DNA of 64,000 nucleotides from Micromonospora chersina (GCF_900091475.1 NZ_FMIB01000002.1:6200001-6264000); one strand, 5' to 3'. Shown: positions 1 through 9,213, numbered from the stretch's first letter. Notes: a model not told the origin generated them from the sequence alone. Numbers and translations are program-made.

Positions 1-248
1 GGGCGCCGGCCTCGATCCTGGTGGTCGCCTACCGGCGGGCCACCATCGCGCTCGCCGACGAGGTGATCTACGTCGAGCAGGGCCGGGTGGTGGCCCGCGG
101 CACGCACACCGACCTGCTCGCGACCGTCCCCGGCTACGCCGACCTGGTCACCGCCTACGAGCAGGCGGAGCAGGAACGCGAGCAGACCCGCACGTACGAC
201 GAGGTCACCCCGCTGACCTCCGGCCTGGAAGTCGAGGTTGACCGTTGA
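1..248 (+). CDS. ABC exporter half-transporter, C-terminal end only (partial)
   Basis: The 5' part lies outside the window. What remains is the last ~81 residues of an ATP-binding domain: the strand leading to the H-loop, then the usual tail of the form DEVIYVEQGRVVARGTHTDL and a charged C-terminus. The H-loop position reads VVAYRRAT, so the normal switch histidine (AHR) is a tyrosine. That is typical of the degenerate partner in heterodimeric exporters. The stop codon TGA overlaps the TTG start of the next ABC gene, so the two halves are translationally coupled and probably form one heterodimer. Substrate unknown; a drug or lipid exporter is likely from the family. Confidence 0.85.
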   Translation, partial: APASILVVAYRRATIALADEVIYVEQGRVVARGTHTDLLATVPGYADLVTAYEQAEQEREQTRTYDEVTPLTSGLEVEVDR

Positions 249-2032
249 GCGCGACTGTTGAGGCCGAGCGGCCGGCCGAGGCGACCGAGTCGACCTGGCG
301 GACGCTGCGGCGCGGGCTGGCGCTCTCCCCGGAGCTGAAGACCGGGCTGGCCGGCACCCTGGCGCTGGCCCTGGTCTACATGGTCGGCCGGGTCGCCGTG
401 CCGGTGGCCGTGCAGCGCGGCATCGACCACGGCATCGTCGGCGGGCTCGACCTGGACGTCGTCACGCTGACCGTGGTGGTCACCGCCGCCGTGCTGGTGG
501 TCACCACCACCTGCGGCTACCTGATGATGCGCCGGCTGTTCACGGTCAGCGAGACCGCGCTGGCCGGGGTGCGCACCCGGGCGTTCCGGCACGTGCACGA
601 CCTGTCCATGCTGCACCAGCAGTCCGAGCGGCGCGGCTCCCTGGTCTCCCGGGTCACCAGCGACGTCGACCAGATCACCCAGTTCCTCCAGTGGGGCGGC
701 GTGATCCTCATCGTCAACCTGGGCCAGCTCGTGGTGACCACGGCCGTGATGCTCGCGTACTCCTGGCAGTTGACCCTCGTGGTGCTCGCGGCGTTCGCGC
801 CCGCGGTGCTCGTCATCCGGCTGCTCCAGCGCCGGCTGGCCGGTGCCTACGGGGTGGTCCGGCAGCGGACGGGCACGCTGCTCGGCACCATCGGCGAGAG
901 CGTGGTGGGCGCCCCGGTGATCCGGGCGTACGGGATCGCCGGGCGCACCGCCCGGCGGCTGGACACGGCGATCGAGGGCCAGCGGCAGGCCCAGCAGAAG
1001 GCCATCCGGATCAGCATCCTGGGCAGCTCCGTCGGCGAGCTGGCGGCCGGCCTGGCCCTCGCGGGCGTGGTGGTGGTCGGTGTGAACCTCGGCGTCGACC
1101 GCACCCTGTCCATCGGGCAGCTCACCGCCTTCCTGTTCCTGGTGACGCTCTTCATCCAGCCGGTGCAGATCGCCACCGAGGTGCTCAACGAGGCGCAGAA
1201 CGCGATCGCCGGCTGGCGCCGGGTGCTCGACGTGCTGGACGTCGCGCCCGACGTGGCCGATCCGGGGGAGCGGGGCCGGGAGCTGCCGTCCGGCCCGCTG
1301 GACATCCGCTTCGACGGGGTGACCTTCGCCTACCCGGGCGGGCCGCCGGTGCTGCACGACGTGACGCTGGAGATCCCGGCGAAGAGCCGGGTGGCCGTGG
1401 TCGGGGAGACCGGCAGCGGCAAGACCACCTTCGCCAAGCTGCTCACCCGGCTCATGGACCCGACCGAGGGCGCGGTGCTGCTCTCCGGGGTCTCGCTGCG
1501 CGAGGTGCGCTTCGAGTCGCTGCGCTCCCGGGTGGTGATGGTGCCGCAGGACGGCTTCCTCTTCGACGCCACGGTCGGGGAGAACGTCCGCTTCGCCCGC
1601 CCGGACCTGACCGACGCGCAGCTCACCGCCGCCTTCTCCGAGCTGGGGCTGGCCGACTGGCTGGACGGGCTGCCGGCCGGGCTGGACACCCCGGTGGGCG
1701 AGCGCGGCGAGGCGCTCAGCGTCGGCGAGCGGCAGCTCGTCGCGCTGGCCCGGGCGTACGTGGCCGATCCCGACCTGCTGGTGCTGGACGAGGCGACAAG
1801 CGCCGTCGACCCGGCCACCGAGGTACGCCTCCAGCGCACCCTGGACGCGGTCACCCGGGGCCGGACCACCCTGGCCATCGCCCACCGGCTCTCCACCGCG
1901 CAGTCCGCCGACGAGGTGATCGTGGTGGACCGGGGGCGGATCGTGCAGCGCGGCCCGCACGAGGAACTGCTGCGCGACCCGGAGTCGGTCTACGCGCTGC
2001 TCTTCGCCTCCTGGCTGGAGCAGACCCGCTAG
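245..2032 (+). CDS. ABC transporter permease/ATP-binding protein (exporter half, heterodimeric type)
   Basis: 595 residues, starting with TTG that shares bases with the stop of the upstream half (TTGA). Residues ~35-310 form a six-helix exporter membrane domain; the ATPase domain follows. Walker A is GETGSGKTT near residue 387, Walker B is LLVLDEATSA near 511-520 with the catalytic Glu present, and the H-loop is intact (AIAHRLST). The signature motif deviates from LSGGQ (LSVGERQ). Intact Walker B and H-loop here, combined with a Tyr in the H-loop of the upstream half, fit a heterodimer with one consensus and one degenerate nucleotide site. Acts in the cytoplasmic membrane; substrate cannot be told. 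Confidence 0.93.
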   Translation: MSATVEAERPAEATESTWRTLRRGLALSPELKTGLAGTLALALVYMVGRVAVPVAVQRGIDHGIVGGLDLDVVTLTVVVTAAVLVVTTTCGYLMMRRLFTVSETALAGVRTRAFRHVHDLSMLHQQSERRGSLVSRVTSDVDQITQFLQWGGVILIVNLGQLVVTTAVMLAYSWQLTLVVLAAFAPAVLVIRLLQRRLAGAYGVVRQRTGTLLGTIGESVVGAPVIRAYGIAGRTARRLDTAIEGQRQAQQKAIRISILGSSVGELAAGLALAGVVVVGVNLGVDRTLSIGQLTAFLFLVTLFIQPVQIATEVLNEAQNAIAGWRRVLDVLDVAPDVADPGERGRELPSGPLDIRFDGVTFAYPGGPPVLHDVTLEIPAKSRVAVVGETGSGKTTFAKLLTRLMDPTEGAVLLSGVSLREVRFESLRSRVVMVPQDGFLFDATVGENVRFARPDLTDAQLTAAFSELGLADWLDGLPAGLDTPVGERGEALSVGERQLVALARAYVADPDLLVLDEATSAVDPATEVRLQRTLDAVTRGRTTLAIAHRLSTAQSADEVIVVDRGRIVQRGPHEELLRDPESVYALLFASWLEQTR

Positions 2033-2053
2033 CCCGGCGCCCGGCCGGCCCGG

Positions 2054-2653
2054 TCAGGCGCTGTCGAGCGGGCCGGTCAGGTAGCGCTGGACGGTGGGGC
2101 CGATCGTGGCGGCCAGCGTGTCCGGGGACGCGGAGGCGACCGGTTCGAGGCGGATCACGTACCGCATCATGGCCAGGCCGGCGATCTGGGTGGCCACCAG
2201 CGCGCCCCGCAGCGGCGTCTCGGCCGGGTCGAGGTCGAGCTGCTCGACGACCCGGCGCAGCACCTGCGTGACAAGGAACTCGCGCAGCAGGCGGGCGGTC
2301 CACTGGTTGCTCACCGCCGAGCGGAGCAGGGCCACCGCGGCGGTGCCGACCGGCGAGTCCCAGACCGCCAGGAAGGTGCGGACCAGCCGCTCGCCGACCT
2401 CGTCGCGGCCACCGGCCAGCACCCGGGGCACCAGCTCCGCCGGGTCGACGGGGATCGCCACGGTGGCCCGGAACAGCTCCTCCTTGGTGCCGAAGTAGTG
2501 GTGCACCAGCGCCGGGTCCACCCCCGCGGCGGTGGCGATCGCCCGGATCGAGGCGGCGTCGAAACCGCGGTCGGCGAACGCCGCCCGGGCCGCCGTGAGG
2601 ATGGCCTCCCGGGTGTCCGGGTTGCCGGGCCGCCGGCCGGTGCGCCGCGCCAT
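2054..2653 (-). CDS. TetR family transcriptional regulator
   Basis: 199 residues from ATG at 2653. The N-terminal helix-turn-helix (TREAILTAARAAFADRGF, then VDPALVHHYFGTKEELF) is classic TetR; the rest is an all-helical ligand-binding domain. The start codon overlaps the stop of the ABC-2 permease gene (ATGA), making this the third cistron of an ATPase-permease-regulator operon. The longer frame starting at 2737 is rejected because its first 28 residues are low-complexity antisense of the permease end. Likely an autoregulated repressor of the exporter, acting on the dyads at 4145-4180. Confidence 0.93.
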   Translation of the reverse strand: MARRTGRRPGNPDTREAILTAARAAFADRGFDAASIRAIATAAGVDPALVHHYFGTKEELFRATVAIPVDPAELVPRVLAGGRDEVGERLVRTFLAVWDSPVGTAAVALLRSAVSNQWTARLLREFLVTQVLRRVVEQLDLDPAETPLRGALVATQIAGLAMMRYVIRLEPVASASPDTLAATIGPTVQRYLTGPLDSA

Positions 2654-3408
2654 CACCCGCTGCGCCGCCGCAGCGTCGCGGCGGCCAGCACCAGCGCCGC
2701 CACCGCCGCCCCGGCGACGATCGCCACGTCCCGCCACATCGTCCCGGTCGGGTCGGCGTGCGCGCCGACCTCCTGGAGCGCCTCGACGGCGTACGACAGG
2801 GGCAGCACGTCGCTGATGGCCTGGAGCCAGCCGGCCATCTCGCCCCGCGGCACGAAGAGCCCGCAGAGCAGCAGCTGGGGGGCGACGACCACAGGCATGA
2901 ACTGCACGGCCTGGAACTCGGTGCGGGCGAAGGCGCTGCAGAACAGCCCGAGCGCGACCGCGAGCACGGCGTTGACCGCCGCGATCATGATCACGAGCCC
3001 GATGCTGCCGGCGGTGGTCAGGTCGAACACCCAGTACGCCACTGCCGAGGCGACGGTGGCCTGGACCACGCCGGCCAGGCCGAACGCGATGCCGTACCCG
3101 AAGAGCAGGTCGAGCTTGGCCAGCGGTGTGGTGAGCAGCCGTTCCAGCGTGCCGGTGGTGCGCTCCCGCAGCATGGCGATGCTGGTGACCAGGAACATGA
3201 TGATGAACGGGAAGAAGCCCAGCATGATGAGCGCCACCCGGTCGAAGACCGTGGGCTGGCCCGGCGGGGTGGGCTGGTCGACGTACATGAAGTAGACAAG
3301 CGTGAGCAGCACGGTGGGGACCACGACGAGCAGCGCCACGGTGCGCCTGTCGTGCCGGAGCTGGCGCAGGATCCGCCCCGTGGTGGCGGCGAGGATGTGC
3401 GGGTTCAC
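2653..3408 (-). CDS. ABC-2 type exporter permease
   Basis: 251 residues from GTG at 3408, reading VNPHILAATTGRILRQLRHD. The stretch up to 3627 lacks membrane features, and GTG at 3408 overlaps the ATPase stop (GTGA), which sets the start. About six hydrophobic helices occur, with a long extracytoplasmic loop after the first one, as in ABC-2 permeases of the DrrB/NodJ type. It pairs with the ATPase gene just upstream and is followed by the TetR gene, with 4-base overlaps at both joints. Probable drug or antibiotic efflux. Confidence 0.92.
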   Translation of the reverse strand: MNPHILAATTGRILRQLRHDRRTVALLVVVPTVLLTLVYFMYVDQPTPPGQPTVFDRVALIMLGFFPFIIMFLVTSIAMLRERTTGTLERLLTTPLAKLDLLFGYGIAFGLAGVVQATVASAVAYWVFDLTTAGSIGLVIMIAAVNAVLAVALGLFCSAFARTEFQAVQFMPVVVAPQLLLCGLFVPRGEMAGWLQAISDVLPLSYAVEALQEVGAHADPTGTMWRDVAIVAGAAVAALVLAAATLRRRSG

Positions 3409-4130
3409 GAGTCGGCCTCCTGCTCGCTCGCCTTGATCAACCGGAGGAACGCCTCTTCCAGGTCGTCGACGCCGGTGGCGCCGCGCACCGCGTCCGGGGT
3501 GTCGTCGGCGACCAGCCGGCCGTCCCGGATGAGCAGCAGGCGGTCGCACCGGCCCGCCTCGTCCATCACGTGGCTGGACACCAGCAGCGTGGTGCCGGCG
3601 GCCGCCATGGCGTGGAACCGGGCCCACAGGTCGGCCCGCAGCACCGGGTCCTGGCCGACGGTGGGCTCGTCGAGGATGACCAGCTCGGGGTCGCCGACCA
3701 GGGCGCAGGCCAGCGATGCCCGGCTGCGCTGGCCGCCGGAGAGGTTGCCGACCAGTTGGGTGGCCGCGCCGGCCAACCCGACGTCGGTGACCGTCTGGTC
3801 GGCGTGGGCGTGGTCCCGCCCGTGGAGGGCGGCGAAGTACCGGGCGTTCTCCCGGACGGTCAGGTCCGCGTAGACGCTGGGGGCCTGGGTCAGGTAGCCG
3901 ACCCGGCGGCGCAGCTCCGCCGCCCCGGCGGGCCGGCCCAGCACGGTGACCGTGCCCGAGGCGACCGTCTGCACCCCGACGACGGCCCGCATCAGGGTCG
4001 TCTTGCCGCTGCCGCTCGGCCCGAGCAGCCCGGTGACCGTGCCGCGGGGCACCGTGCAGGAGATGCCCTGGAGCACCCGCCGCCGGCCCCGCTCGACCAC
4101 CAGGTCACGGACCGACACCGCGTCGTCCAT
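3405..4130 (-). CDS. ABC-2 exporter ATP-binding protein (DrrA-like)
   Basis: 241 residues from ATG at 4130, chosen because GGAGG lies 5 bases upstream; the ATG at 4154 has no such site and lies inside the operator dyads. Walker A LLGPSGSGKTTL near residue 38, signature LSGGQRSRASLA, Walker B ELVILDEPTVGQDP and H-loop SSHVMDEAG are all intact. First gene of the three-gene minus-strand operon. Family members energise export of drugs, antibiotics or lipids; the substrate here is unknown. Confidence 0.93.
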   Translation of the reverse strand: MDDAVSVRDLVVERGRRRVLQGISCTVPRGTVTGLLGPSGSGKTTLMRAVVGVQTVASGTVTVLGRPAGAAELRRRVGYLTQAPSVYADLTVRENARYFAALHGRDHAHADQTVTDVGLAGAATQLVGNLSGGQRSRASLACALVGDPELVILDEPTVGQDPVLRADLWARFHAMAAAGTTLLVSSHVMDEAGRCDRLLLIRDGRLVADDTPDAVRGATGVDDLEEAFLRLIKASEQEADS

Positions 4131-4144
4131 GCCCGCCTCCAAAA

Positions 4145-4180
4145 AACTCATCAACTGTTGAACTCAACGCTAGATGAGTT
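4145..4180. promoter_or_regulatory. Candidate operator (overlapping dyads) upstream of the ABC-2/TetR operon
   Basis: Between the divergent ATPase and MerR genes lies an outer inverted repeat AACTCATC (4145-4152) / GATGAGTT (4173-4180) enclosing a perfect palindrome TCAACTGTTGA (4151-4161) and TTGAACTCAA (4159-4168). The stretch is AT-rich compared with its surroundings. It sits directly in front of the ATPase ribosome binding site, which suggests the operator of the TetR protein encoded at the end of that operon. Assignment is inferred from position. Confidence 0.5.
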
Positions 4181-4198
4181 ACCGGCCCGCGCGCAAGG

Positions 4199-4229
4199 TT
4201 GACTTCGAGTGCCCTCGAACTGGAAGCCT
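4199..4229 (+). promoter_or_regulatory. MerR-type promoter/operator with 19-bp spacer
   Basis: TTGACT (-35, 4199-4204) and AAGCCT (-10, 4224-4229) are separated by 19 bp, the overlong spacing typical of MerR-controlled promoters. The spacer holds the perfect dyad TTCGAG-TGCC-CTCGAA (4204-4219). Transcription would begin at about 4236-4237, the GTG start of the MerR gene, so the mRNA is probably leaderless. The regulator most likely controls itself and the coupled aldo/keto reductase. Confidence 0.7.
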
Positions 4230-4236
4230 TGGAGGC

Positions 4237-4626
4237 GTGGACATCAGCACGCGGGAGATGAGCCTCACCGTCGGTGAGGCGGCGGAACGGGTCGGCCTCA
4301 CCACCTACACACTTCGCTGGTACGAGCAGGAGGGGCTGGTGGCACCGGTCGGCCGGGACTCCGGCGGCCGGCGGCGCTACACCGAGTCCGACGTCAACTG
4401 GCTGTTCCTGCTCACCCGGCTGCGCCGCACCGGCATGCCGGTGCGGGACATGCGGCGCTACGCCGAACTGGCCCGGCAGGGGGACCGCACGCTCGGCGCC
4501 CGGCGGGCGCTGTTCGAGGCGCACCGGACCCGGGTGCTGGCCCGGATGGCCGAGTTGGAGGAGGACCTCAAGGTCCTCGACCACAAGATCGACGCGTACC
4601 GGCGGGCCGAGGAGGAACTGTCATGA
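4237..4626 (+). CDS. MerR family transcriptional regulator
   Basis: 129 residues from GTG at 4237 (ATG at 4258 is the alternative, preceded by GGGAG). The frame can be extended to 4174 but that runs through the promoter and operator, so it is rejected. The winged helix is clear: [20 protein letters not shown], then [13 protein letters not shown], followed by a C-terminal dimerisation coiled coil ([19 protein letters not shown]). There is no Cys-rich effector site, so it is not a metal or redox MerR; it belongs with the small MerR proteins paired with aldo/keto reductases. It overlaps the next gene by 4 bases (ATGA). Confidence 0.92.
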   Translation: MDISTREMSLTVGEAAERVGLTTYTLRWYEQEGLVAPVGRDSGGRRRYTESDVNWLFLLTRLRRTGMPVRDMRRYAELARQGDRTLGARRALFEAHRTRVLARMAELEEDLKVLDHKIDAYRRAEEELS

Positions 4627-5627
4627 TCACGCGACGGGTGGGCGCGACCGGTCCGGAGGTCTCGGCGATCGGGCTCGGCTGCATGGGCATGAGCTTCGCC
4701 TACGGCGCCGCCGACGACGCCGAGTCGACCCGGACCCTGCACCGGGCCCTCGACCTCGGGGTCAACCATCTCGACACCGCCGACATGTACGGCTTCGGGG
4801 CGAACGAGCGGCTGCTCGGCCCGGTGGTCCGGCAGCGCCGGGACGAGGTCTTCCTGGCCACCAAGTTCGGCAACCGCACCAGCGGCGACACCTTCGGCGG
4901 CACCGGCAGCCCGGGTGCCTACGTGGACAGCAGCGCCGCCTGGGCCAGGCAGGCCTGCGACGCCTCGCTGCAGCGGCTCGGCATCGACACCATCGACCTG
5001 TACTACCTGCACCGGCGAGACCCGGGCACCCCCATCGAGGAGACCGTCGGCGCGCTGGCCGAGCTGGTCCAGGCCGGCAAGGTCCGGCTCATCGGCCTCT
5101 CCGAGGTCAGCCCGGCGACCCTGCGGGCGGCGCACGCGGTCCACCCGGTCTCGGCGGTCCAGATGGAGTACTCCCTGTTCACCCGGGACGTCGAGGACGA
5201 GATGCTGGCCACCTGCCGGGAGCTGGGGGTGTCCCTCGTGGCGTACTCGCCGGTCGGGCGCGGGCTGCTCACCGGGGCGATCACCAGCCGCGAGCAGCTC
5301 GCCGACGACGACTGGCGGCGGACCGTGCCGCGCTTCGCCGACGGCAACCTCGACGCCAACGTGCGGCTGGTCGAGGCGGTCCGCGAGGTGGCCGCCGAGA
5401 TCGGCTGCACCCCGGCCCAGGCCGCGCTGGCCTGGCTGCTCGCCCAGGGCGAGGACATCCTGCCGATCCCCGGCACCCGGCGGGTCCGCTACCTGACCGA
5501 GAACGCGGCGGCGGCCGACCTGCGGCTGACCCCGGAACAGCAGGCCCGGCTCCGCGCCGCGGTGCCCGCCGGGTCCGTCGCCGGGGAAAGGTATACCGCG
5601 GCAGGAATGCGAACGGTCGGTCACTAG
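4623..5627 (+). CDS. Aldo/keto reductase
   Basis: 334 residues, a TIM-barrel NADPH-dependent oxidoreductase. The catalytic tetrad is visible: Asp and Tyr in LDTADMYG, Lys in FLATKFGN, His in LYYLHRRD. The cofactor-binding C-terminal part is also present ([26 protein letters not shown]). Translationally coupled to the MerR gene, so it is probably its main target and induced by a reactive carbonyl or related stress; the true substrate cannot be read from the sequence. Family length is normal. Confidence 0.95.
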   Translation: MITRRVGATGPEVSAIGLGCMGMSFAYGAADDAESTRTLHRALDLGVNHLDTADMYGFGANERLLGPVVRQRRDEVFLATKFGNRTSGDTFGGTGSPGAYVDSSAAWARQACDASLQRLGIDTIDLYYLHRRDPGTPIEETVGALAELVQAGKVRLIGLSEVSPATLRAAHAVHPVSAVQMEYSLFTRDVEDEMLATCRELGVSLVAYSPVGRGLLTGAITSREQLADDDWRRTVPRFADGNLDANVRLVEAVREVAAEIGCTPAQAALAWLLAQGEDILPIPGTRRVRYLTENAAAADLRLTPEQQARLRAAVPAGSVAGERYTAAGMRTVGH

Positions 5628-5698
5628 CCCCTCGCATCGGACACGGCGTCCGGCATCGGTCATTGCGCCGAAGATCGGGCGTCCGGCACCATGGCGCG

Positions 5699-7105
5699 GT
5701 GGGTCCCGCTTCGTTGTCCGAGACCGGCGGCTCCAGGTCGCAGCGCGGCGCCGGACGCGGCGAGCCGGAGTTGCCGGGATTCCTCGACGACTGGGCCGCC
5801 CGCCTCCGGCAGGCCGCCGACCGTCCCGTCGTGGGGATCATGCTGCGGGGCAGCCATGCCCGGCGGGCCGCCACCGAGCACAGCGACGTCGACGTGGACG
5901 TGCTGGTCGCCGACGACGAGCGACCCGCCGCCCCGGTTTCCGGTGCGGCGGGTCCGGCCCGCCCCGGCACCCCGTACGCGGCCCGCCGGGCGTACCTCGC
6001 CGAGTTCGACGGCCGGCTCGTGCACGTCTCCGTGGCCGCCCGCGACGTCCGCTCCTGGGTGCGCCGGCTCGGCCAGCCCGCCGACTGGGCGTTCGGGCTG
6101 CCGGTCACCGCGCCCGCCCGGCTGCTCTGGGCGGCGCCGGAGTGGCGGCGCCGCATCGACCTGCCGGTGCTCTGCCAGCCCGCCGACGAGCCCCGCCTCG
6201 AGGAGCTGATCGCCACCCTCGGCAAGGTGGCCGGCGCCCGCTGGGCCGGCGACCCGGTCGGGGTCCGGCTCGCCGCCGCCGACCTGGCCCGCCTCTGCCC
6301 GTCGGTGCTGCGGCTGGCCAACCCGTCCGTTCGGGTGGCGTCCCGCCGGGCCGCCCTGGCCGCCGCGCTGGACCTGCCGGTCGCCCCGCCCGGCTACCGC
6401 GACGACATGCTGCGCTGCCTCGGGCTGCGCCCCGGCGACACCGCCGAGGTCGGGGCCGCCGCCGGCCGGCTGGTGACCGGGATCGTCCCGCTCGTCCGCC
6501 CGTACGCCGGGGAGATCGCCGCGGTCGGCGGCGCCGACCTGGCCGAGGCCCTGGTGGACGGCCGGCTGGACCGCTACCTCGGCCAGCTGACCCGGGCCCT
6601 GGACCACCCCGCGCCCGCCTCCCGGGACACGTCGGCGGTGCCCGTGCCCCGTGCGGGAGAATGGTCAACCGTGCCCGCCTCTGACGCGCCGGTGACCGGC
6701 GCCCCCGCCAGCTCCGGCGGCGCCGCGGCCCCCGGCCCGGCCCGCCCCTCCCGGCTCGACCCGGCCATCGCGGCTCGGCTCCGCCGCACCCCCGACGGCC
6801 TGGTGGCCGCCGTGGTCCGCGCGCACGACTCCGGCGAGGTGCTCATGGTCGCCTGGATGGACGACGAGGCCCTGCACCGCACCCTGACCACCGGCCGGGC
6901 CACCTACTGGTCCCGCAGCCGCCAGGAGTACTGGGTCAAGGGCGCCACCTCCGGCCACCACCAGCACGTCCGCTCCGTCGCGCTGGACTGCGACGGCGAC
7001 GCGCTGCTGGTCAGCGTCGACCAGGTCGGGGCCGCGTGCCACACCGGGCACCGCACCTGCTTCTTCACCGAACTGCCGGTCAGCTCCCCGGAGGCGACGT
7101 CATGA
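5699..7105 (+). CDS. Nucleotidyltransferase domain fused in frame to phosphoribosyl-AMP cyclohydrolase
   Basis: A single open frame of 468 codons from GTG at 5699 (TTG 5714 is another option). Residues ~45-75 hold the minimal nucleotidyltransferase motif: GSHARRA, then [10 protein letters not shown] with the metal-binding Asp pair. A helical region follows to about residue 305, then a Pro/Ala/Ser-rich linker, and the complete HisI domain from about 325 to the end. No stop codon lies between the two parts in this frame; reading the triplets from 6602 to 6700 shows [11 protein letters not shown]... continuing into HisI. Either the cell makes a fusion, or HisI is also made from its own internal start (see the hisI entry). 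The role of the nucleotidyltransferase part is unknown; resemblance is to antibiotic/small-molecule nucleotidyltransferases. Confidence 0.7.
   Translation: MGPASLSETGGSRSQRGAGRGEPELPGFLDDWAARLRQAADRPVVGIMLRGSHARRAATEHSDVDVDVLVADDERPAAPVSGAAGPARPGTPYAARRAYLAEFDGRLVHVSVAARDVRSWVRRLGQPADWAFGLPVTAPARLLWAAPEWRRRIDLPVLCQPADEPRLEELIATLGKVAGARWAGDPVGVRLAAADLARLCPSVLRLANPSVRVASRRAALAAALDLPVAPPGYRDDMLRCLGLRPGDTAEVGAAAGRLVTGIVPLVRPYAGEIAAVGGADLAEALVDGRLDRYLGQLTRALDHPAPASRDTSAVPVPRAGEWSTVPASDAPVTGAPASSGGAAAPGPARPSRLDPAIAARLRRTPDGLVAAVVRAHDSGEVLMVAWMDDEALHRTLTTGRATYWSRSRQEYWVKGATSGHHQHVRSVALDCDGDALLVSVDQVGAACHTGHRTCFFTELPVSSPEATS
6671..7105 (+). CDS. hisI: Phosphoribosyl-AMP cyclohydrolase (internal or separate start)
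   Basis: Third step of histidine biosynthesis: opens the adenine ring of phosphoribosyl-AMP. From GTG at 6671 the product is 144 residues, the usual stand-alone HisI length. The family signatures are clear: [25 protein letters not shown], and the metal site Cys in [12 protein letters not shown] and [11 protein letters not shown] -10-like GAGAAT (6657-6662) ends 8 bases before GTG 6671, so a leaderless hisI transcript is possible. The stop overlaps the trpE start (ATGA), joining histidine and tryptophan genes in one transcript, as in other actinobacteria. Confidence 0.9.
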   Translation: MPASDAPVTGAPASSGGAAAPGPARPSRLDPAIAARLRRTPDGLVAAVVRAHDSGEVLMVAWMDDEALHRTLTTGRATYWSRSRQEYWVKGATSGHHQHVRSVALDCDGDALLVSVDQVGAACHTGHRTCFFTELPVSSPEATS

Positions 7106-8655
7106 CCGACGGCACGGTCAACCCGGACCAGGGCACCTTCGCCGACCTGGCGGCCCGCTGGCGGGTCGTGCCGGTGACCCGGCGGCTGCTCGCCGACGCG
7201 GAGACCCCGGTGGGCGTCTACCGCAAGCTCGCCGGTGGCCCCGGCACGTTCCTGCTGGAATCCGCCGAGCAGGGCGTCGGCTCGGCCGGGATGGCGTGGT
7301 CGCGCTACTCCTTCATCGGGGTGCGCAGCAGCGCCACGCTGACCGAGCGGGACGGCGCGGCGGTCTGGGCCGGCGAGCCGCCCGTCGGAGTGCCGACCGC
7401 CGGCGACCCGGTGACCGCGCTCCGGGAGACCGTCGCCGCGCTGGCCGGCCCGGCCTGGGACCCGGCCAGTGGCATGCCGCCGCTCACCGGGGGCATGGTC
7501 GGCTACCTCGGCTACGACCTGGTCCGCCGCTTCGAGCGGCTGCCCGAGCTGACCGAGGACGAGCTCGACGTGCCCGAGCTGGGCATGATGCTCGCCACCG
7601 ACCTCGTGGTGCTCGACCACTACGACGGTTCGGCCATCCTGGTCGCCAACGCGGTGCTGCCCCCGCTCGACGCGCCCGACCGGGACGCCCTGGTGGCGGC
7701 CGCGTACCACCACGCGGTGGGCCGGCTGGACGCCATGACCACGGCGCTGTCCCGACCGATTCCGCCCATGATCTCGACGGTCGCCCGGCCCGGCGTGGGC
7801 GAGGTGCTCAGCCGGACGCCGGAGGGCGGCTACCCGAAGGCCGTGGAGGCGGCCAAGGAGGCCATCCGGGCCGGCGAGTGCTTCCAGATCGTGCTCAGCC
7901 AGCGCTTCGAGCGCCAGACGCACGCCGACCCGCTCGACGTCTACCGGGTGCTGCGCACCACCAACCCCAGCCCGTACATGTACCTGCTGCGCTTCGACGG
8001 CTTCGATATCGTCGGCTCGTCGCCGGAGGCGCACCTCAAGGTCAGCACCACGGCGGAGGGGCGGCGCCGCGCGCTGCTGCACCCGATCGCCGGCACCCGG
8101 CCGCGCGGCGGCTCCCCGGCGGCGGACGCCCGGCTCGCCGCCGAGCTGCTGGCCGACCCGAAGGAGCGCGCCGAGCACGTCATGCTCGTCGACCTGGGCC
8201 GCAACGACCTGGGGCGGGTCTGCCGGCCGGGCACGGTGGAGGTGCCGGAGTTCGCCACCATCGAGCGGTACAGCCACGTCATGCACATCGTCTCCACGGT
8301 CGTGGGCGAGCTGCGCGCGGACCGCACGGCCTTCGACGCGCTCGCCGCGACCTTCCCGGCCGGCACCCTCTCCGGCGCGCCGAAGGTGCGGGCCATGGAG
8401 ATCATCGAGGAGCTGGAGCCGGTCCGGCGCGGCGTCTACGGCGGCACCGTCGGCTACTTCGGCTTCGGCGGCGACCTGGACATGGCGATCGCCATCCGCA
8501 CCGCGTTGATCCGCGAGGGTCGCGCCTACGTGCAGGCCGGCGCCGGGGTGGTGGCCGATTCCGATCCCGCCGCCGAGGACCAGGAGACCCGGAACAAGGC
8601 CGCCGCGGTGCTCGCCGCGATCGCCGCCGCCGAGACGTTGCGGCCGGCGCGATGA
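7102..8655 (+). CDS. trpE: Anthranilate synthase component I
   Basis: 517 residues. Converts chorismate to anthranilate with ammonia from component II (TrpG), which is not in this window. Start ATG 7102 has GGAGG at 7090-7094, seven bases upstream, and overlaps the hisI stop. The N-terminal domain carries the Trp-feedback region (FLLESAE...SRYSFIG); the chorismate-binding domain carries IAGTRPRG near residue 328, [15 protein letters not shown], and [15 protein letters not shown] near 420. Length and motifs are normal. Confidence 0.98.
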   Translation: MTDGTVNPDQGTFADLAARWRVVPVTRRLLADAETPVGVYRKLAGGPGTFLLESAEQGVGSAGMAWSRYSFIGVRSSATLTERDGAAVWAGEPPVGVPTAGDPVTALRETVAALAGPAWDPASGMPPLTGGMVGYLGYDLVRRFERLPELTEDELDVPELGMMLATDLVVLDHYDGSAILVANAVLPPLDAPDRDALVAAAYHHAVGRLDAMTTALSRPIPPMISTVARPGVGEVLSRTPEGGYPKAVEAAKEAIRAGECFQIVLSQRFERQTHADPLDVYRVLRTTNPSPYMYLLRFDGFDIVGSSPEAHLKVSTTAEGRRRALLHPIAGTRPRGGSPAADARLAAELLADPKERAEHVMLVDLGRNDLGRVCRPGTVEVPEFATIERYSHVMHIVSTVVGELRADRTAFDALAATFPAGTLSGAPKVRAMEIIEELEPVRRGVYGGTVGYFGFGGDLDMAIAIRTALIREGRAYVQAGAGVVADSDPAAEDQETRNKAAAVLAAIAAAETLRPAR

Positions 8656-9206
8656 GCGCGTCGACAGGCGCGCCCGCCGCCCGGGGCCGGCGCGAGCTGA
8701 CGTACGCGGTGCTGCTCTGCCTGGCCGGCGCGGGCCTGGCGTTCTGGGCGGTGACCCGGACCTGGTCGGTCGAGCTGACCGCCCGCGGCTCGCTGCCGCC
8801 CACCCGGCACGCCCGCACCGGCACGGACCTGCTGCCCTGGGTGTCGGCGCTGGCCCTGGTCGGGCTGGCCGGCGGCGGCGCGGTGCTGGCCACCCGGGGG
8901 CGGGTACGCCGGCTGCTGGGCGGCCTGCTCGCCCTGCTCGGCCTGGGCGTGGCGGCCGGCGGCGGCTACGGCCTCACCGAGGCCGGGGTGGGCCGGCAGT
9001 GGCCGGCGCTGGTGCTGCTGGGTGGGCTGGTCCTGGCGGCCGGCGGGCTGTTCACCGCGCTGCGCGGGGGCGGCTGGCCGGCGATGGGCGCCCGCTACGA
9101 GCGGCGGCCGGCCGAGCCGGCCGGCGCGGACGGGCCGGCGGTCGAGCGCGGCACCCGGGACGCCTGGGAGGCGCTCGACCGGGGCGAGGACCCGACCGTG
9201 CGCTGA
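8652..9206 (+). CDS. Trp biosynthesis-associated membrane protein (TIGR02234 type)
   Basis: 184 residues; ATG overlaps the trpE stop (ATGA). Four membrane helices can be seen: AVLLCLAGAGLAFWAV, LLPWVSALALVGLAGGG, LLALLGLGVAAGGGYGL and WPALVLLGGLVLAAGGL. Between helices 1 and 2 lies a charged extracytoplasmic loop. The C-terminal tail is hydrophilic. Proteins of this kind lie between trpE and trpC in many actinobacteria (for example the Rv1610 position in M. tuberculosis). Their function is not established. Confidence 0.9.
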   Translation: MSASTGAPAARGRRELTYAVLLCLAGAGLAFWAVTRTWSVELTARGSLPPTRHARTGTDLLPWVSALALVGLAGGGAVLATRGRVRRLLGGLLALLGLGVAAGGGYGLTEAGVGRQWPALVLLGGLVLAAGGLFTALRGGGWPAMGARYERRPAEPAGADGPAVERGTRDAWEALDRGEDPTVR

Positions 9207-9213
9207 TCGGCGG

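Noticed and set aside
4237..4626. SoxR or metal-sensing MerR
   Set aside because: No cysteines in the effector region.
4274..5698. 5' part of the long plus frame that ends in HisI
   Set aside because: It runs through the MerR and aldo/keto reductase genes in another frame and has only Arg/Gly/Pro-rich shadow sequence; the real part starts at about 5699.
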